Shown piece after piece: positions 19,054 to 27,363 of a stretch of 64,000 bases of DNA. Position numbers and translations under genes: made by a program. The notes below the pieces were generated by a model. It searched no databases, had not been told where the DNA came from, and saw nothing but the letters and a program-made list of their open reading frames with translations. Source of the DNA: CAVSJA01 sp963728145 (GTDB lineage: Bacteria; Bacteroidota; Bacteroidia; Chitinophagales; Chitinophagaceae); assembly GCA_963728145.1 (NCBI GenBank), contig CAVSJA010000007.1:1054001-1118000 (forward strand), written 5' to 3'. Numbering within the stretch: the stretch's first letter is position 1; each line of letters starts with the position of its first letter.

Positions 19054-21498
19054 ATGGTTGGTAATTATCTGAAACTAGCTATCCGTAACCTCAGCAAACG
19101 CCGGGGTTATGCGTTTTTAAATATTGCAGGTCTTACGATTGGCATGACCTGCTGTTTGCTCATCTTTCATTATGTTTCTTTTGAAAGGAGCTATGATGAT
19201 TTTCATAAAGAGGCAAAGAATATTGTGAGATTGAGATTGGATTCTTACCAAAAGGGAAAGTTAGCCTGGAAGTCCGCTACAATTTATCCGGCGATAGCGC
19301 CAACTATGAAAAAAGATTTTCCGGAAGTGGAAGATTTTTGCCGGCTTATCGATGCGGAAGTAATGCTTACTAACGACGCGACTAACACGAAGTTTTCTGA
19401 GACAAAGGGATATTTCGCTGATCCATCAGTGTTGAAAATGTTTGATATCCGGCTTCAAAAAGGAAATCCGGCATCGGCATTGGATGCACCTGATAAGCTC
19501 CTGCTTTCTGAGTCGATGGCAAAGAAATATTTTGGCAATGATGAACCAATGGGTAAAAAACTTACTGTAAGGGATCCGGGAATGACCCAAACCTACCAAG
19601 TAACTGGTGTTTTTAAAGATTACCCCGCAAATTCTCATCTCGAGATAAAATACCTTGTTTCTTATTCTACGCTCGGTAGAAATTTGCGTTTTTATGGTGA
19701 TTCTTCTGACCAAACCAATACAAGTTGGGGCTGGTATGATTTCTACGGCTATCTCCAACTAAAGCCTGGAACCGACTTAAAGAAGTTTGAGGCCAAATTT
19801 CCAGCCTTCGTTAAGAGAAACCTGGATTCAGCGGCATATTACAAGACCAACAATTACCGGCATGAATTGAGTATAATGCCAATAACTAATATTCACCTTG
19901 AATCAAACGTCAACCAGGAAGCTGAAGTAAATGGAAACGGGCAGGCAGTTGCATTTTTGTTTCTGGTTGCCATCTTTATCATAGGTATCGCATGGATCAA
20001 TTATATCAACCTCGCCACTGCCAGATCAGTTGAGCGTGCCCGTGAAGTCGGCGTACGGAAAGTAATGGGTGCGATGAAAACAGACCTGATCCGGCAATTT
20101 CTAATTGAAAGTTTTGTATTGAATCTTGTTTCTCTACTTATTTCAATCGTAATTTTCTTTGCCCTGATCAATGCGTTTGATTCGTTTGTTGGAAGAGACA
20201 ATTCGACCGGCGTGAGCCTTACTCCGCAGTACTGGCAAATTTTTATTGGGTTATTCGTTCTTGGAACAGTCCTTTCAGGTATTTATCCGGCATTTGTTCT
20301 ATCAGGATTTCAACCAGTGAAAGTGTTGAAAGGCGTATTCAAAAACACTTCCAGTGGACTTTTGCTCAGGAAAGGGTTGATAATCGTTCAGTTCGTGACC
20401 TCGGTTGTATTGATTGCCGGAACGATCGTCGTATATCAGCAGCTCCGATACATGCAGAATCAAAAACTCGGAGTCAACATAAATCAGACGCTGGTGCTGG
20501 AAGGGGCTGGATCTTTGGTGGATTCGGTTTACCAAAATGTTTTTCAACCATTCAAGTCGGAATTGCTACAACAGACAGGCATTAAATCCGTCGCTGTATC
20601 AACTAGTGTGGCTGGAAAAGAAATATACTGGACAAGTGGTATAAGAAGGATAGGTGCGGAAAATGAGGTGGCTGTGACGCTCTATCACCAGGGAATGGAT
20701 TATGATTTTATTCCTGCCTATGGAATCAAACTCCTTGCCGGTAGAAATTTTTCGAAGGAATACAAAACCGATAATAAGACGGCAATCCTGAATGAAACCG
20801 CGATCCAATTACTCGGCTTCAAGAGCCCCGAAGATGCAATCAAGGGTAGATTGCGCAGAAATCGGGATACCCTAAACATCATTGGTGTAGCGGAGAATTT
20901 TCATCACGAGGGCCTGCGCAAACAGATTGAGCCACAGATCATGCTGTTGACACCAAACACGCGAGCCTATTATTCTCTCAAACTTGAAACTTCGGATGTT
21001 CAAAAAACCATCGCTTCTGTCAACAAGGTTTGGAGCAAACATTTTCCTGCAGACCCAATAAACTATTTTTTCCTTGACGACTTGTTCAATTCCCAATACA
21101 AATCGGAAATGTTATTCGGCAAAGTGTTTGGACTCTTTTCTTTTCTTGCTATTCTAATTGCATGTTTTGGCTTGCTTGGTCTTTCTGCTTATAACGTTTT
21201 GCAAAGGACAAAGGAGATAGGCATCAGGAAAGTGATGGGTGCTTCTGTGAATAGCATACTGGTGCTTTTATCAAAAGATTTTCTCAAGCTGGTCTTTATT
21301 GCACTATTGGTTGCTGTACCGATCGGGTGGTATATTATGAATAACTGGCTGGAAGATTTTGCTTATCGAATCAATTTAAACTGGTGGGTATTCGCCGTTG
21401 CGGGAATAGCAGCATTATTGATTGCTGTTGCGACGATCACCCTCCAGGTATTAAGGGCAGCGGTGGATAATCCGGTGAAGAGTTTGAGGAGTGAGTAA
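19054..21498 (+). CDS. P9: duplicated MacB/FtsX-type ABC permease (814 aa)
   Basis: Begins MVGNYLKLAIRNLSKRRGYA. Departures from the family: the TM before the first coupling motif reads GIAWINYINLATARS, with W in place of the usual C of ACINxxNL; the coupling motif is AREVGVRKVMGAM; the periplasmic site is VAENFHHEGLRKQIEP instead of VVKDFHFxSLH. The rest is regular: FLDDLFNSQYKSE (about 673), TKEIGIRKVMGAS (about 719), YRINLNWWVFAVAG, tail NPVKSLRSE. The first periplasmic domain is longer than in siblings (NLRFYGDSSDQTNTSWGWYD). The 5' leader (19010-19053) is AT-rich, with words such as CAAATTCAAATTC. Family certain, substrate unknown. Confidence 0.92.
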   Translation: MVGNYLKLAIRNLSKRRGYAFLNIAGLTIGMTCCLLIFHYVSFERSYDDFHKEAKNIVRLRLDSYQKGKLAWKSATIYPAIAPTMKKDFPEVEDFCRLIDAEVMLTNDATNTKFSETKGYFADPSVLKMFDIRLQKGNPASALDAPDKLLLSESMAKKYFGNDEPMGKKLTVRDPGMTQTYQVTGVFKDYPANSHLEIKYLVSYSTLGRNLRFYGDSSDQTNTSWGWYDFYGYLQLKPGTDLKKFEAKFPAFVKRNLDSAAYYKTNNYRHELSIMPITNIHLESNVNQEAEVNGNGQAVAFLFLVAIFIIGIAWINYINLATARSVERAREVGVRKVMGAMKTDLIRQFLIESFVLNLVSLLISIVIFFALINAFDSFVGRDNSTGVSLTPQYWQIFIGLFVLGTVLSGIYPAFVLSGFQPVKVLKGVFKNTSSGLLLRKGLIIVQFVTSVVLIAGTIVVYQQLRYMQNQKLGVNINQTLVLEGAGSLVDSVYQNVFQPFKSELLQQTGIKSVAVSTSVAGKEIYWTSGIRRIGAENEVAVTLYHQGMDYDFIPAYGIKLLAGRNFSKEYKTDNKTAILNETAIQLLGFKSPEDAIKGRLRRNRDTLNIIGVAENFHHEGLRKQIEPQIMLLTPNTRAYYSLKLETSDVQKTIASVNKVWSKHFPADPINYFFLDDLFNSQYKSEMLFGKVFGLFSFLAILIACFGLLGLSAYNVLQRTKEIGIRKVMGASVNSILVLLSKDFLKLVFIALLVAVPIGWYIMNNWLEDFAYRINLNWWVFAVAGIAALLIAVATITLQVLRAAVDNPVKSLRSE

Positions 21499-21499
21499 T

Positions 21500-21598
21500 C
21501 TGATTGTTGAATTGTTCGATTGTTAGATGGTTGGGTTCATAATGGTTAGATCGTTGATACAAATAAGCCCAACCATTAAACCATAAAACCATCAAGCT
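21500..21598. repeat. Palindromic intergenic element, copy 4 (P9-P10)
   Basis: Starts right after the P9 stop. Left arm GATTGTTGAATTGTTCGATT... and right arm ...AACCATTAAACCATAAAACC are mostly complementary. The loop is GTTAGATCGTTGATAC, the CGTTGATAC version also seen in copy 7. Confidence 0.75.
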
Positions 21599-21623
21599 AT
21601 TTGAAAGTTTAAAACTTTGACGC

Positions 21624-24038
21624 ATGTTCAAGAACTTTTTTAAAATCGCTCTTCGCAACCTGGTAAAGCATAAGAGCATTTCTTTCATCAACATATTCGG
21701 GCTGGCTGTTAGTATGGCTTGTTGCCTTCTTATCATGTTATTTGTGAAAGACGAATTGAGTTATGATAAATTCAACAAAAATGCGAACAGGATTCATAGA
21801 ATTGTGAAGGATTTTGTCAATGATGATGGAAGCAGGCTACCGGATGCCACAACGCCACCTGCGCTTGCTCCTGCCATGAAGGCGGAATTACCGGAAGTGG
21901 AAGAAGTAACGCGGATTTTTCCGAATTGGGGCACGAGGTATCTTTTTCAGTATGGAGATAAGCGTTTCAATGAAGAAGGAGTTTATCGTGTCGACAGTAA
22001 TTTCTTTGATGTGTTTACTTTTCCTTTTGTTAAAGGAGATCCGAAGACCGCGTTCAAAAACATCTCTGATGTACTTATTACTGAATCCTCAGCGAAAAAA
22101 TATTTCGGGACAGATGACCCGATGGGGAAAATTTTACGTACAGATCTCGGCGAATTAAAAGTTGTCGGCGTGCTTAAGGATGTCCCGGAGAACTCTCACT
22201 TTCATTTTGACTTTCTGATTTCAATTCGAAAAATAGGTGGAAATATCGACGCCAATTGGGGCTTTTATAATTTCTATACCTATGCTAAATTAAAAGAAGC
22301 CGCTTCGATAAATGCGCTTGTCCCTAAGATCCAGGAATTGTATAAACGCAATAATGAGAATGCAACTAATGTTTTCTATACGCAACCACTTACAGATATT
22401 CATCTAACATCGCAGTTAAAATGGGAATTGGAACCAAATAGCGATAGACTATATGTATACGTGTTTTCTGTCATCGCATTGTTTTTGATCTTGATAGCCT
22501 GTATTAACTACGTGAATCTTACAACCGCCCGGTCTTCTCTTCGCGCAAAGGAGATTGGAATTCGAAAGGTAACTGGCGCATTTCGGTCAGTGATCATTCG
22601 GCAATTTCTAATGGAATCCGTATTGACCGCTTTGTTGGCTCTATTCGTATCAATTATTCTTGCAGGTTTGTTTCTGCCCATGGTGAATCAACTCACAGGT
22701 AAGCATTTGGAATTGTTCAGTAATGAGAACAGGATTCTCCTTGCAGAGGCATTAGTGGTTGCAGCAGTTGTTGGTTTGCTCGCTGGGATTTACCCTGCAA
22801 TTTATCTGTCATCGTTTAAACCAGTAGCTGTATTGAAGGGATTGAAGCTGGGTAATTACAGGGTATTTAATTTAAGAAAGGTCCTTGTCATTTTTCAATT
22901 CACGCTTTCTATAGCCTTAATTGCAGGTGCATTTGTGGTAATACAACAGATCAACTATGTACAGAATGCAAAGTTGGGAATTAATAAAGAGCAGGTCATG
23001 GTAATTGAAGGTGCTGGAAGACTTCCATCGCCAGCTAGCTATGAGGGCTTCAGGAACGACCTGCTTCAAATGTCGCAAGTAAAGAAACTGTCTGGGGCTG
23101 ATGGAGTGATCGGTGGACAAAACTGGACAACCAGCCTGAACGCAAAAGGATCTGAGAATGCTCAGCTTGTAAATTTTTTGAACGTAGGGATAGATTTTCT
23201 GGACGTGATGGGAATCAAGATCAAGGAAGGTCGTGGTTTCTCGAGGGAATTTATGGCGAGCGATAGTGTACAAAATGGAGATCCGACCAAAACTGAAAGA
23301 CAAGCCGGAGCAATAATTCTTAATGAAAGGGCAGTAAAAGATCTTGCATTGGGACCAAATCCAGTTGGCAAACAAATTGAATTTGGAACTGAAAATGATA
23401 CCACATACTATGTCACGCTGATTGGTATTGCGAAGGATTTTCATTTTTCCTCGCTCCGCAACGAGATCAAACCTTTTGCTTTTTTCTATAACCCTCCTAA
23501 TGAAAGATTATTCACGCTAAAGCTTGAGTCCAACGAGCTATCGAAGACGATTGCACAGATAGAACAAAAATGGAATAAAGTCTCCCCTGACAGGCCTTTT
23601 CGTTATTTTTTTATAGATGAAACGTTTTCGAAGCTTTATAAAGCGGAAGATCAATTCAAAAGAATTTTCATATATATCACGGCGCTTGCTATTATGATCG
23701 CATGTCTCGGACTTTTCGGTCTTGCGACATTTGTTACGGAACAAAGAACAAAAGAAATCGGAATACGGAAGGTTCTTGGCGCCAGTGTCAGCGGATTAGT
23801 CAGTTTGTTGTCGAGAGACTTCATCAAGCTGGTTGGCATTGCAGTCCTGATTGCCACACCATTTGCCTGGTGGCTCATGAATAATTGGCTGCAGGATTTT
23901 GCTTATCGAATTCAAATGGGTTGGTGGGTCTTCGTAATCGCCGGATTACTCGCGGTGTTTATTGCGTTGGTGACGATAAGTTTTCAGGCAATCAAGGCAG
24001 CGATTGCTAATCCGGTGAAGAGTTTGAGGAGTGAGTAG
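21624..24038 (+). CDS. P10: duplicated MacB/FtsX-type ABC permease (804 aa)
   Basis: Starts MFKNFFKIALRNLVKHKSIS. Motifs: DELSYDKFN; LQxxY-type first periplasmic domain ending TQPLTDIHLTS; ACINYVNLTTARSS; AKEIGIRKVTGAF; IAKDFHFSSLRNEIKP; FIDETFSKLYKAE (about 663); TKEIGIRKVLGAS (about 709); YRIQMGWWVFVIAG; NPVKSLRSE. In the second periplasmic domain it has an insertion of about 12 residues (SVQNGDPTKTERQ) between the GRGFSREF and AIILNERAV stretches that siblings lack, likely a surface loop. Its last 30 or so bases are nearly identical at DNA level to those of P9 and P11, although the proteins are otherwise well diverged. It is followed by the heptamer tract and then by the only non-permease gene of the array. 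Confidence 0.92.
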   Translation: MFKNFFKIALRNLVKHKSISFINIFGLAVSMACCLLIMLFVKDELSYDKFNKNANRIHRIVKDFVNDDGSRLPDATTPPALAPAMKAELPEVEEVTRIFPNWGTRYLFQYGDKRFNEEGVYRVDSNFFDVFTFPFVKGDPKTAFKNISDVLITESSAKKYFGTDDPMGKILRTDLGELKVVGVLKDVPENSHFHFDFLISIRKIGGNIDANWGFYNFYTYAKLKEAASINALVPKIQELYKRNNENATNVFYTQPLTDIHLTSQLKWELEPNSDRLYVYVFSVIALFLILIACINYVNLTTARSSLRAKEIGIRKVTGAFRSVIIRQFLMESVLTALLALFVSIILAGLFLPMVNQLTGKHLELFSNENRILLAEALVVAAVVGLLAGIYPAIYLSSFKPVAVLKGLKLGNYRVFNLRKVLVIFQFTLSIALIAGAFVVIQQINYVQNAKLGINKEQVMVIEGAGRLPSPASYEGFRNDLLQMSQVKKLSGADGVIGGQNWTTSLNAKGSENAQLVNFLNVGIDFLDVMGIKIKEGRGFSREFMASDSVQNGDPTKTERQAGAIILNERAVKDLALGPNPVGKQIEFGTENDTTYYVTLIGIAKDFHFSSLRNEIKPFAFFYNPPNERLFTLKLESNELSKTIAQIEQKWNKVSPDRPFRYFFIDETFSKLYKAEDQFKRIFIYITALAIMIACLGLFGLATFVTEQRTKEIGIRKVLGASVSGLVSLLSRDFIKLVGIAVLIATPFAWWLMNNWLQDFAYRIQMGWWVFVIAGLLAVFIALVTISFQAIKAAIANPVKSLRSE

Positions 24039-24040
24039 AC

Positions 24041-24145
24041 AATGGGCAATGGGCAATGGGCAATAGGCAATGGGCAATAGGCAAGAGGCAATAGGCAATA
24101 GGCAAGAGGCAATGGGCAATAGGCAAAGGGCAAAGGGCAAAAGGG
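24041..24145. repeat. Heptanucleotide tandem tract AA(T/G/A)(G/A)GGC, 14-15 units
   Basis: Fourteen 7-bp units in perfect phase from 24041 to 24138 (AATGGGC, AATAGGC, AAGAGGC, AAAGGGC), then a degenerate unit. It begins two bases after the P10 stop. On the minus strand it reads as a false LLPIASC-type heptapeptide repeat, which I do not accept as coding. Confidence 0.92.
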
Positions 24146-24178
24146 AAATAATCAATTAATGGTATAAAGAAAAAACTT

Positions 24179-24613
24179 ATGAAAAGATTATTTGCAATGA
24201 TGTTCCTGCTGGCAAGCCTTAATGGCTTTGCACAGGAGGACAAGAAACTGGTTGAGGAAGCAGTGTTGGATTATGTGGATGGATTCTATTTTGGAGATAC
24301 TTCACGATTGATTAGAAGTATTAGTCCTGCGGTGGTAAAGTATGGCTACTATAAAAAGAAGAATGAAACGAATTATTCGGGCGAGCCAATGTCATTCCAG
24401 GAAATGAAGGATTATGCCAATTCAGTAAAGAAAAGGAATGATCCGAATGCTGGCAAACAGGCCAAGAAAGTTGAAGTGCTCGATGTGCAGGATCAAACAG
24501 CATCGGCAAAATTGTATGCCTGGTGGGGAACGGATTACATCTTACTGGCGAAAATGAATGGAAAATGGATGATCACGCATGTGCTGTGGCAGTCGCTGCC
24601 TCCGGGGAGGTAG
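24179..24613 (+). CDS. Secreted NTF2-like / lumazine-binding-type small protein inside the permease array
   Basis: A 144-residue protein with a clear signal peptide (MKRLFAMMFLLASLNGFA, cleavage expected after A18 before QED). The mature part resembles the NTF2-like / Lumazine_bd_2 group by pattern: an early VEEAVLDYVDGFYFGDTSRL helix, then HPxxxK-type spacing (SPAVVKYGYY), a central mixed segment and a strand-rich end (TASAKLYAWWGTDYILLAKMNGKWMITHVLW). Such proteins form a cone-shaped pocket that binds small molecules; no catalytic residue is evident here. It should act in the periplasm, where the permeases expose their large domains. It is the only non-permease gene between P1 and the ATPase, on the same strand, 140 bp after P10 and 108 bp before P11. 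A role as a ligand-binding partner is only a guess from position. Confidence 0.8.
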   Translation: MKRLFAMMFLLASLNGFAQEDKKLVEEAVLDYVDGFYFGDTSRLIRSISPAVVKYGYYKKKNETNYSGEPMSFQEMKDYANSVKKRNDPNAGKQAKKVEVLDVQDQTASAKLYAWWGTDYILLAKMNGKWMITHVLWQSLPPGR

Positions 24614-24623
24614 ACGGGCAGAA

Positions 24624-24713
24624 TGGTTAGATGGTTCAATGGTTTGATGGCTGGATTTAAATATAAATGAGCCCAACAATCAAACAATAAAACAATCCAA
24701 CAATCATAAAACA
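24624..24713. repeat. Palindromic intergenic element, copy 5 (before P11)
   Basis: Left words GGTTAGATGGTTCAATGGTT face right words AACAATCAAACAATAAAAC. The usual GCTGATAC loop is missing, replaced by TTTAAATATAAATGAG. It follows the small secreted gene rather than a permease, so the element is not tied to permease 3' ends only. Confidence 0.65.
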
Positions 24714-24721
24714 AGTAACAT

Positions 24722-27139
24722 ATGTTTCGTAATTATCTAAAGATCGCAATGCGATATTTGATGCGGTATAAGGAGTATACTGTAATCAATATTCTAGGAT
24801 TGGCAACCGGAATTACCTGTTGCATACTGATCATGTTATTTGTTAGAAGCGAATTGAGTTTCGACCGTTTCCACGATAAAAGCGATCGACTCTATCGTGC
24901 ATGGGTTAAGGAAAACTATGATGAAATGGATGATATCATCGATATCGTGACTCCTTTCGTTCTGGCACCTTCGCTTTCAGCGGCCTACCCGGAAATTGAA
25001 GCTACCTGCCGCGTGGGCACATTCAACACACTGGTCAAGATTGATCAAAACGCTTTCAGTGAAAGAGTGCATATCGTTGACTCTACTTTCTTTAATGTAT
25101 TCGACTTCAAATTGGCCGTAGGTGACCAAAGGAATCCATATCCCGGAGATAATTCAATTGTGCTGACCGAGAGAATTGCGAACAAATATTTTGGAAATAA
25201 GCCCGCAGTAGGACAACATGTCGAATTGCAATTTGGGGAAGACAAAAAAATATTCACTGTTTCTGCGGTTACGAAGAATCCACCCGAGGCCTCCAGTATT
25301 CAATTCGATTTAATAATTACACATGCGAATGGAAAACTATTGTACAGCGATCGCGCGATGAAGAGCTGGTACAGTGTGAATCCCGAAACTTATGTTTTAT
25401 TGAAGCCTGGAGTAGACGCTGCTCAGTTACAGGCAAAATTCCCATCCATGATCAAGCAACATCATGGAACGAATTATAAAGAGGGACATTACATGGTAAG
25501 CCTGCAACCAATGACGGAGATTCATTTGGATACTACCTTACCCGCAGGTATCGAACCCACCAGCAATCCAAAGTATTCCTATATACTTCTCACGATAGGC
25601 ATATTGATATTAATAGTAGCATGTATAAATTTCATTACACTATCAGTCGGAAGGTCGGCTACAAGGGCGCTTGAAGTAGGTGTGAGAAAAGTAATGGGTG
25701 CTGAGCGGATTCAATTGATCCGACAGTTTTGGAGCGAAGCCATCATTGTAACACTTATCGCGTTCGTGATAGGCCTGGGACTTGCCTATCTATTAGTGAA
25801 ACCATTCAACCAATTAATAAGCCGTCAACTCGTACTTGAGTTTGATTTATTATTCTTCGGATTCTGTTTGGTTACCATTGTATTGATTGGATTGATCGCA
25901 GGGGTTTATCCTGCACTGGTATTATCCGGTTTCCGCCCGGTTGAAGTACTAAAGGGTAAGCTGAAAGTCGGATCGAATAAGGGCTTATTAAGGAGAGGAC
26001 TGATCACCGGCCAATTCATTACGTCGATAGCCATGATCGTTTGTACAATTGTCATCGGCGAGCAGTTAAAATACATGCAAACGAAAGATCTGGGTTATAA
26101 CGCTGAACAGGTGGTTGTAGTTTCTACCAATAAACCAAGATTGAGAGGAACAGAAATTGGAATGCTTTATAAGAATGAACTCGCAAAGCATTCGCAAGTG
26201 GTATCATCATCGGTATCCGTGATGAGTTTTGCTGAGACTCCCTGGATCAATGTAGGATATACTGATGATAAAAATGTTTACCGTGATTTTCAGATGAATT
26301 CCGTGGATGCTGATTTTCTTCCCACCATGGGCATTAAGTTGAAACAGGGACGCAATTTTTCAAAGGATAACGGAGCAGATCAGATGTCTTCGATAATCGT
26401 GAATGATGTTCTCGCCAAGGGATTCGGAATAAAGAACCCAGTGGGAAATAAACTTCCAGGCAAAATAGACCACCAGATCATCGGGGTTGTAGATGATTTC
26501 AATTTTGAGTCGCTGCACACGGGGATAAGACCCCTGGCACTTATCATTAAACCCGATACCTTCTTTCGGAGGATTGAGAATATCAACTTTGGAGCCCCTC
26601 TTCAACCGAGGATCACTGTTAGACTAAAGGCCGGCAATCTCGAACAAAACCTTGCTGTTTTAAAACAGGCATGGAAAGCCATAGCACCTGACCAGGAATT
26701 CGAATACCGTTTTCTCGATGAATCGATAGCAGCATTGTATCGCCAGGAACAACGTACCAATTCGATTGTAAAGATCGCTTCAGCAATAGCAATTTTTATC
26801 GCCTGCATGGGATTATTCGGATTGGCAACACTATCCGTTGCGAGAAGAACAAAAGAAATCGGAATCAGAAAGGTACTAGGCGCAAGTGTAGGTAGTGTCG
26901 TAGCCCTATTATCAAAGGAATTCCTCATACTGGTTGTATTGGCGGCAATCATTGCATTTCCGCTTGCATGGTGGGCCATGAATAACTGGTTGCAGGATTT
27001 TGCATATCGGGTTAATGTGAGTTGGTGGATCTATATCGCAGCAGGATTATTGGCAGTCATTATAACATTATTGACGATAAGTTTTCAAACTATACGTGCG
27101 GCATTGATGAATCCGGTGAAGAGTTTGAGGACGGAGTAG
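24722..27139 (+). CDS. P11: duplicated MacB/FtsX-type ABC permease (805 aa)
   Basis: Starts MFRNYLKIAMRYLMRYKEYT. Motifs: SELSFDRFHD; VSLQPMTEIHLDT; ACINFITLSVGRS (T for N in the usual NFINL); ALEVGVRKVMGAE; VVDDFNFESLHTGIRP; FLDESIAALYRQE (about 664); TKEIGIRKVLGAS (about 710); YRVNVSWWIYIAAG; tail NPVKSLRTE. After the DFNFESLH site there is an extra loop (FFRRIENINFGAPLQPR), so this half is slightly rebuilt. The start ATG at 24722 follows a run of CAATCATAAAACAAGTAACAT with no Shine-Dalgarno sequence. The family is secure; cargo and partner proteins cannot be read from the sequence. Confidence 0.92.
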   Translation: MFRNYLKIAMRYLMRYKEYTVINILGLATGITCCILIMLFVRSELSFDRFHDKSDRLYRAWVKENYDEMDDIIDIVTPFVLAPSLSAAYPEIEATCRVGTFNTLVKIDQNAFSERVHIVDSTFFNVFDFKLAVGDQRNPYPGDNSIVLTERIANKYFGNKPAVGQHVELQFGEDKKIFTVSAVTKNPPEASSIQFDLIITHANGKLLYSDRAMKSWYSVNPETYVLLKPGVDAAQLQAKFPSMIKQHHGTNYKEGHYMVSLQPMTEIHLDTTLPAGIEPTSNPKYSYILLTIGILILIVACINFITLSVGRSATRALEVGVRKVMGAERIQLIRQFWSEAIIVTLIAFVIGLGLAYLLVKPFNQLISRQLVLEFDLLFFGFCLVTIVLIGLIAGVYPALVLSGFRPVEVLKGKLKVGSNKGLLRRGLITGQFITSIAMIVCTIVIGEQLKYMQTKDLGYNAEQVVVVSTNKPRLRGTEIGMLYKNELAKHSQVVSSSVSVMSFAETPWINVGYTDDKNVYRDFQMNSVDADFLPTMGIKLKQGRNFSKDNGADQMSSIIVNDVLAKGFGIKNPVGNKLPGKIDHQIIGVVDDFNFESLHTGIRPLALIIKPDTFFRRIENINFGAPLQPRITVRLKAGNLEQNLAVLKQAWKAIAPDQEFEYRFLDESIAALYRQEQRTNSIVKIASAIAIFIACMGLFGLATLSVARRTKEIGIRKVLGASVGSVVALLSKEFLILVVLAAIIAFPLAWWAMNNWLQDFAYRVNVSWWIYIAAGLLAVIITLLTISFQTIRAALMNPVKSLRTE

Positions 27140-27160
27140 TGAATGGGCAATGGTGAGAAA

Positions 27161-27237
27161 GAGGCAAGAGGCAAGAGGCAAGAGGCAAGAGGCAAGAGGC
27201 AAGAGGCAAGAGGCAAGAGGCAAGAGGCAAGAGGCAA
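27161..27237. repeat. Heptanucleotide tandem tract GAGGCAA, 11 perfect units
   Basis: Eleven identical 7-bp copies, the most regular tract in the window, which suggests recent expansion. GAGGCAA is a rotation of AAGAGGC, a minority unit in the tract at 24041. It sits 22 bp after the P11 stop. Confidence 0.95.
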
Positions 27238-27266
27238 TGGACTTTTGGAAGCGTAAGATAAACAAT

Positions 27267-27340
27267 CTGCCGCGTAGCGGCTACCTGTTTGTAGAACAAA
27301 ATAAAAATAGTGAACCTGCCCCGTAGGGGCTACCTGTTTG
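27267..27340. repeat. Pair of 25-nt hairpin repeats with compensatory change
   Basis: Copies 27267-27291 and 27316-27340 share CTGCC.CGTAG.GGCTACCTGTTTG-type sequence. The stems are GCCGC-GTA-GCGGC in the first and GCCCC-GTA-GGGGC in the second. The two differences between copies fall on opposite sides of one stem pair and preserve pairing. Copies are 49 nt apart and end 23 bp before the P12 start. Confidence 0.8.
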
Positions 27341-27363
27341 GATCGTGATCAACAAAGATAATT

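Noticed and set aside
23946..24243. Minus-strand ORFs with repeated LLPIASC/LLPIAHC heptapeptides
   Set aside because: They are translations of the AATRGGC heptamer tract, which gives a heptapeptide repeat in any open frame; no start context or family resemblance.
18933..27237. CRISPR array suspicion for the short repeat tracts
   Set aside because: Units are 7 bp with no spacers, and no cas genes are present.
27068..27299. Minus-strand ORFs with LLPLASC repeats
   Set aside because: Same artefact, produced by the eleven GAGGCAA units.
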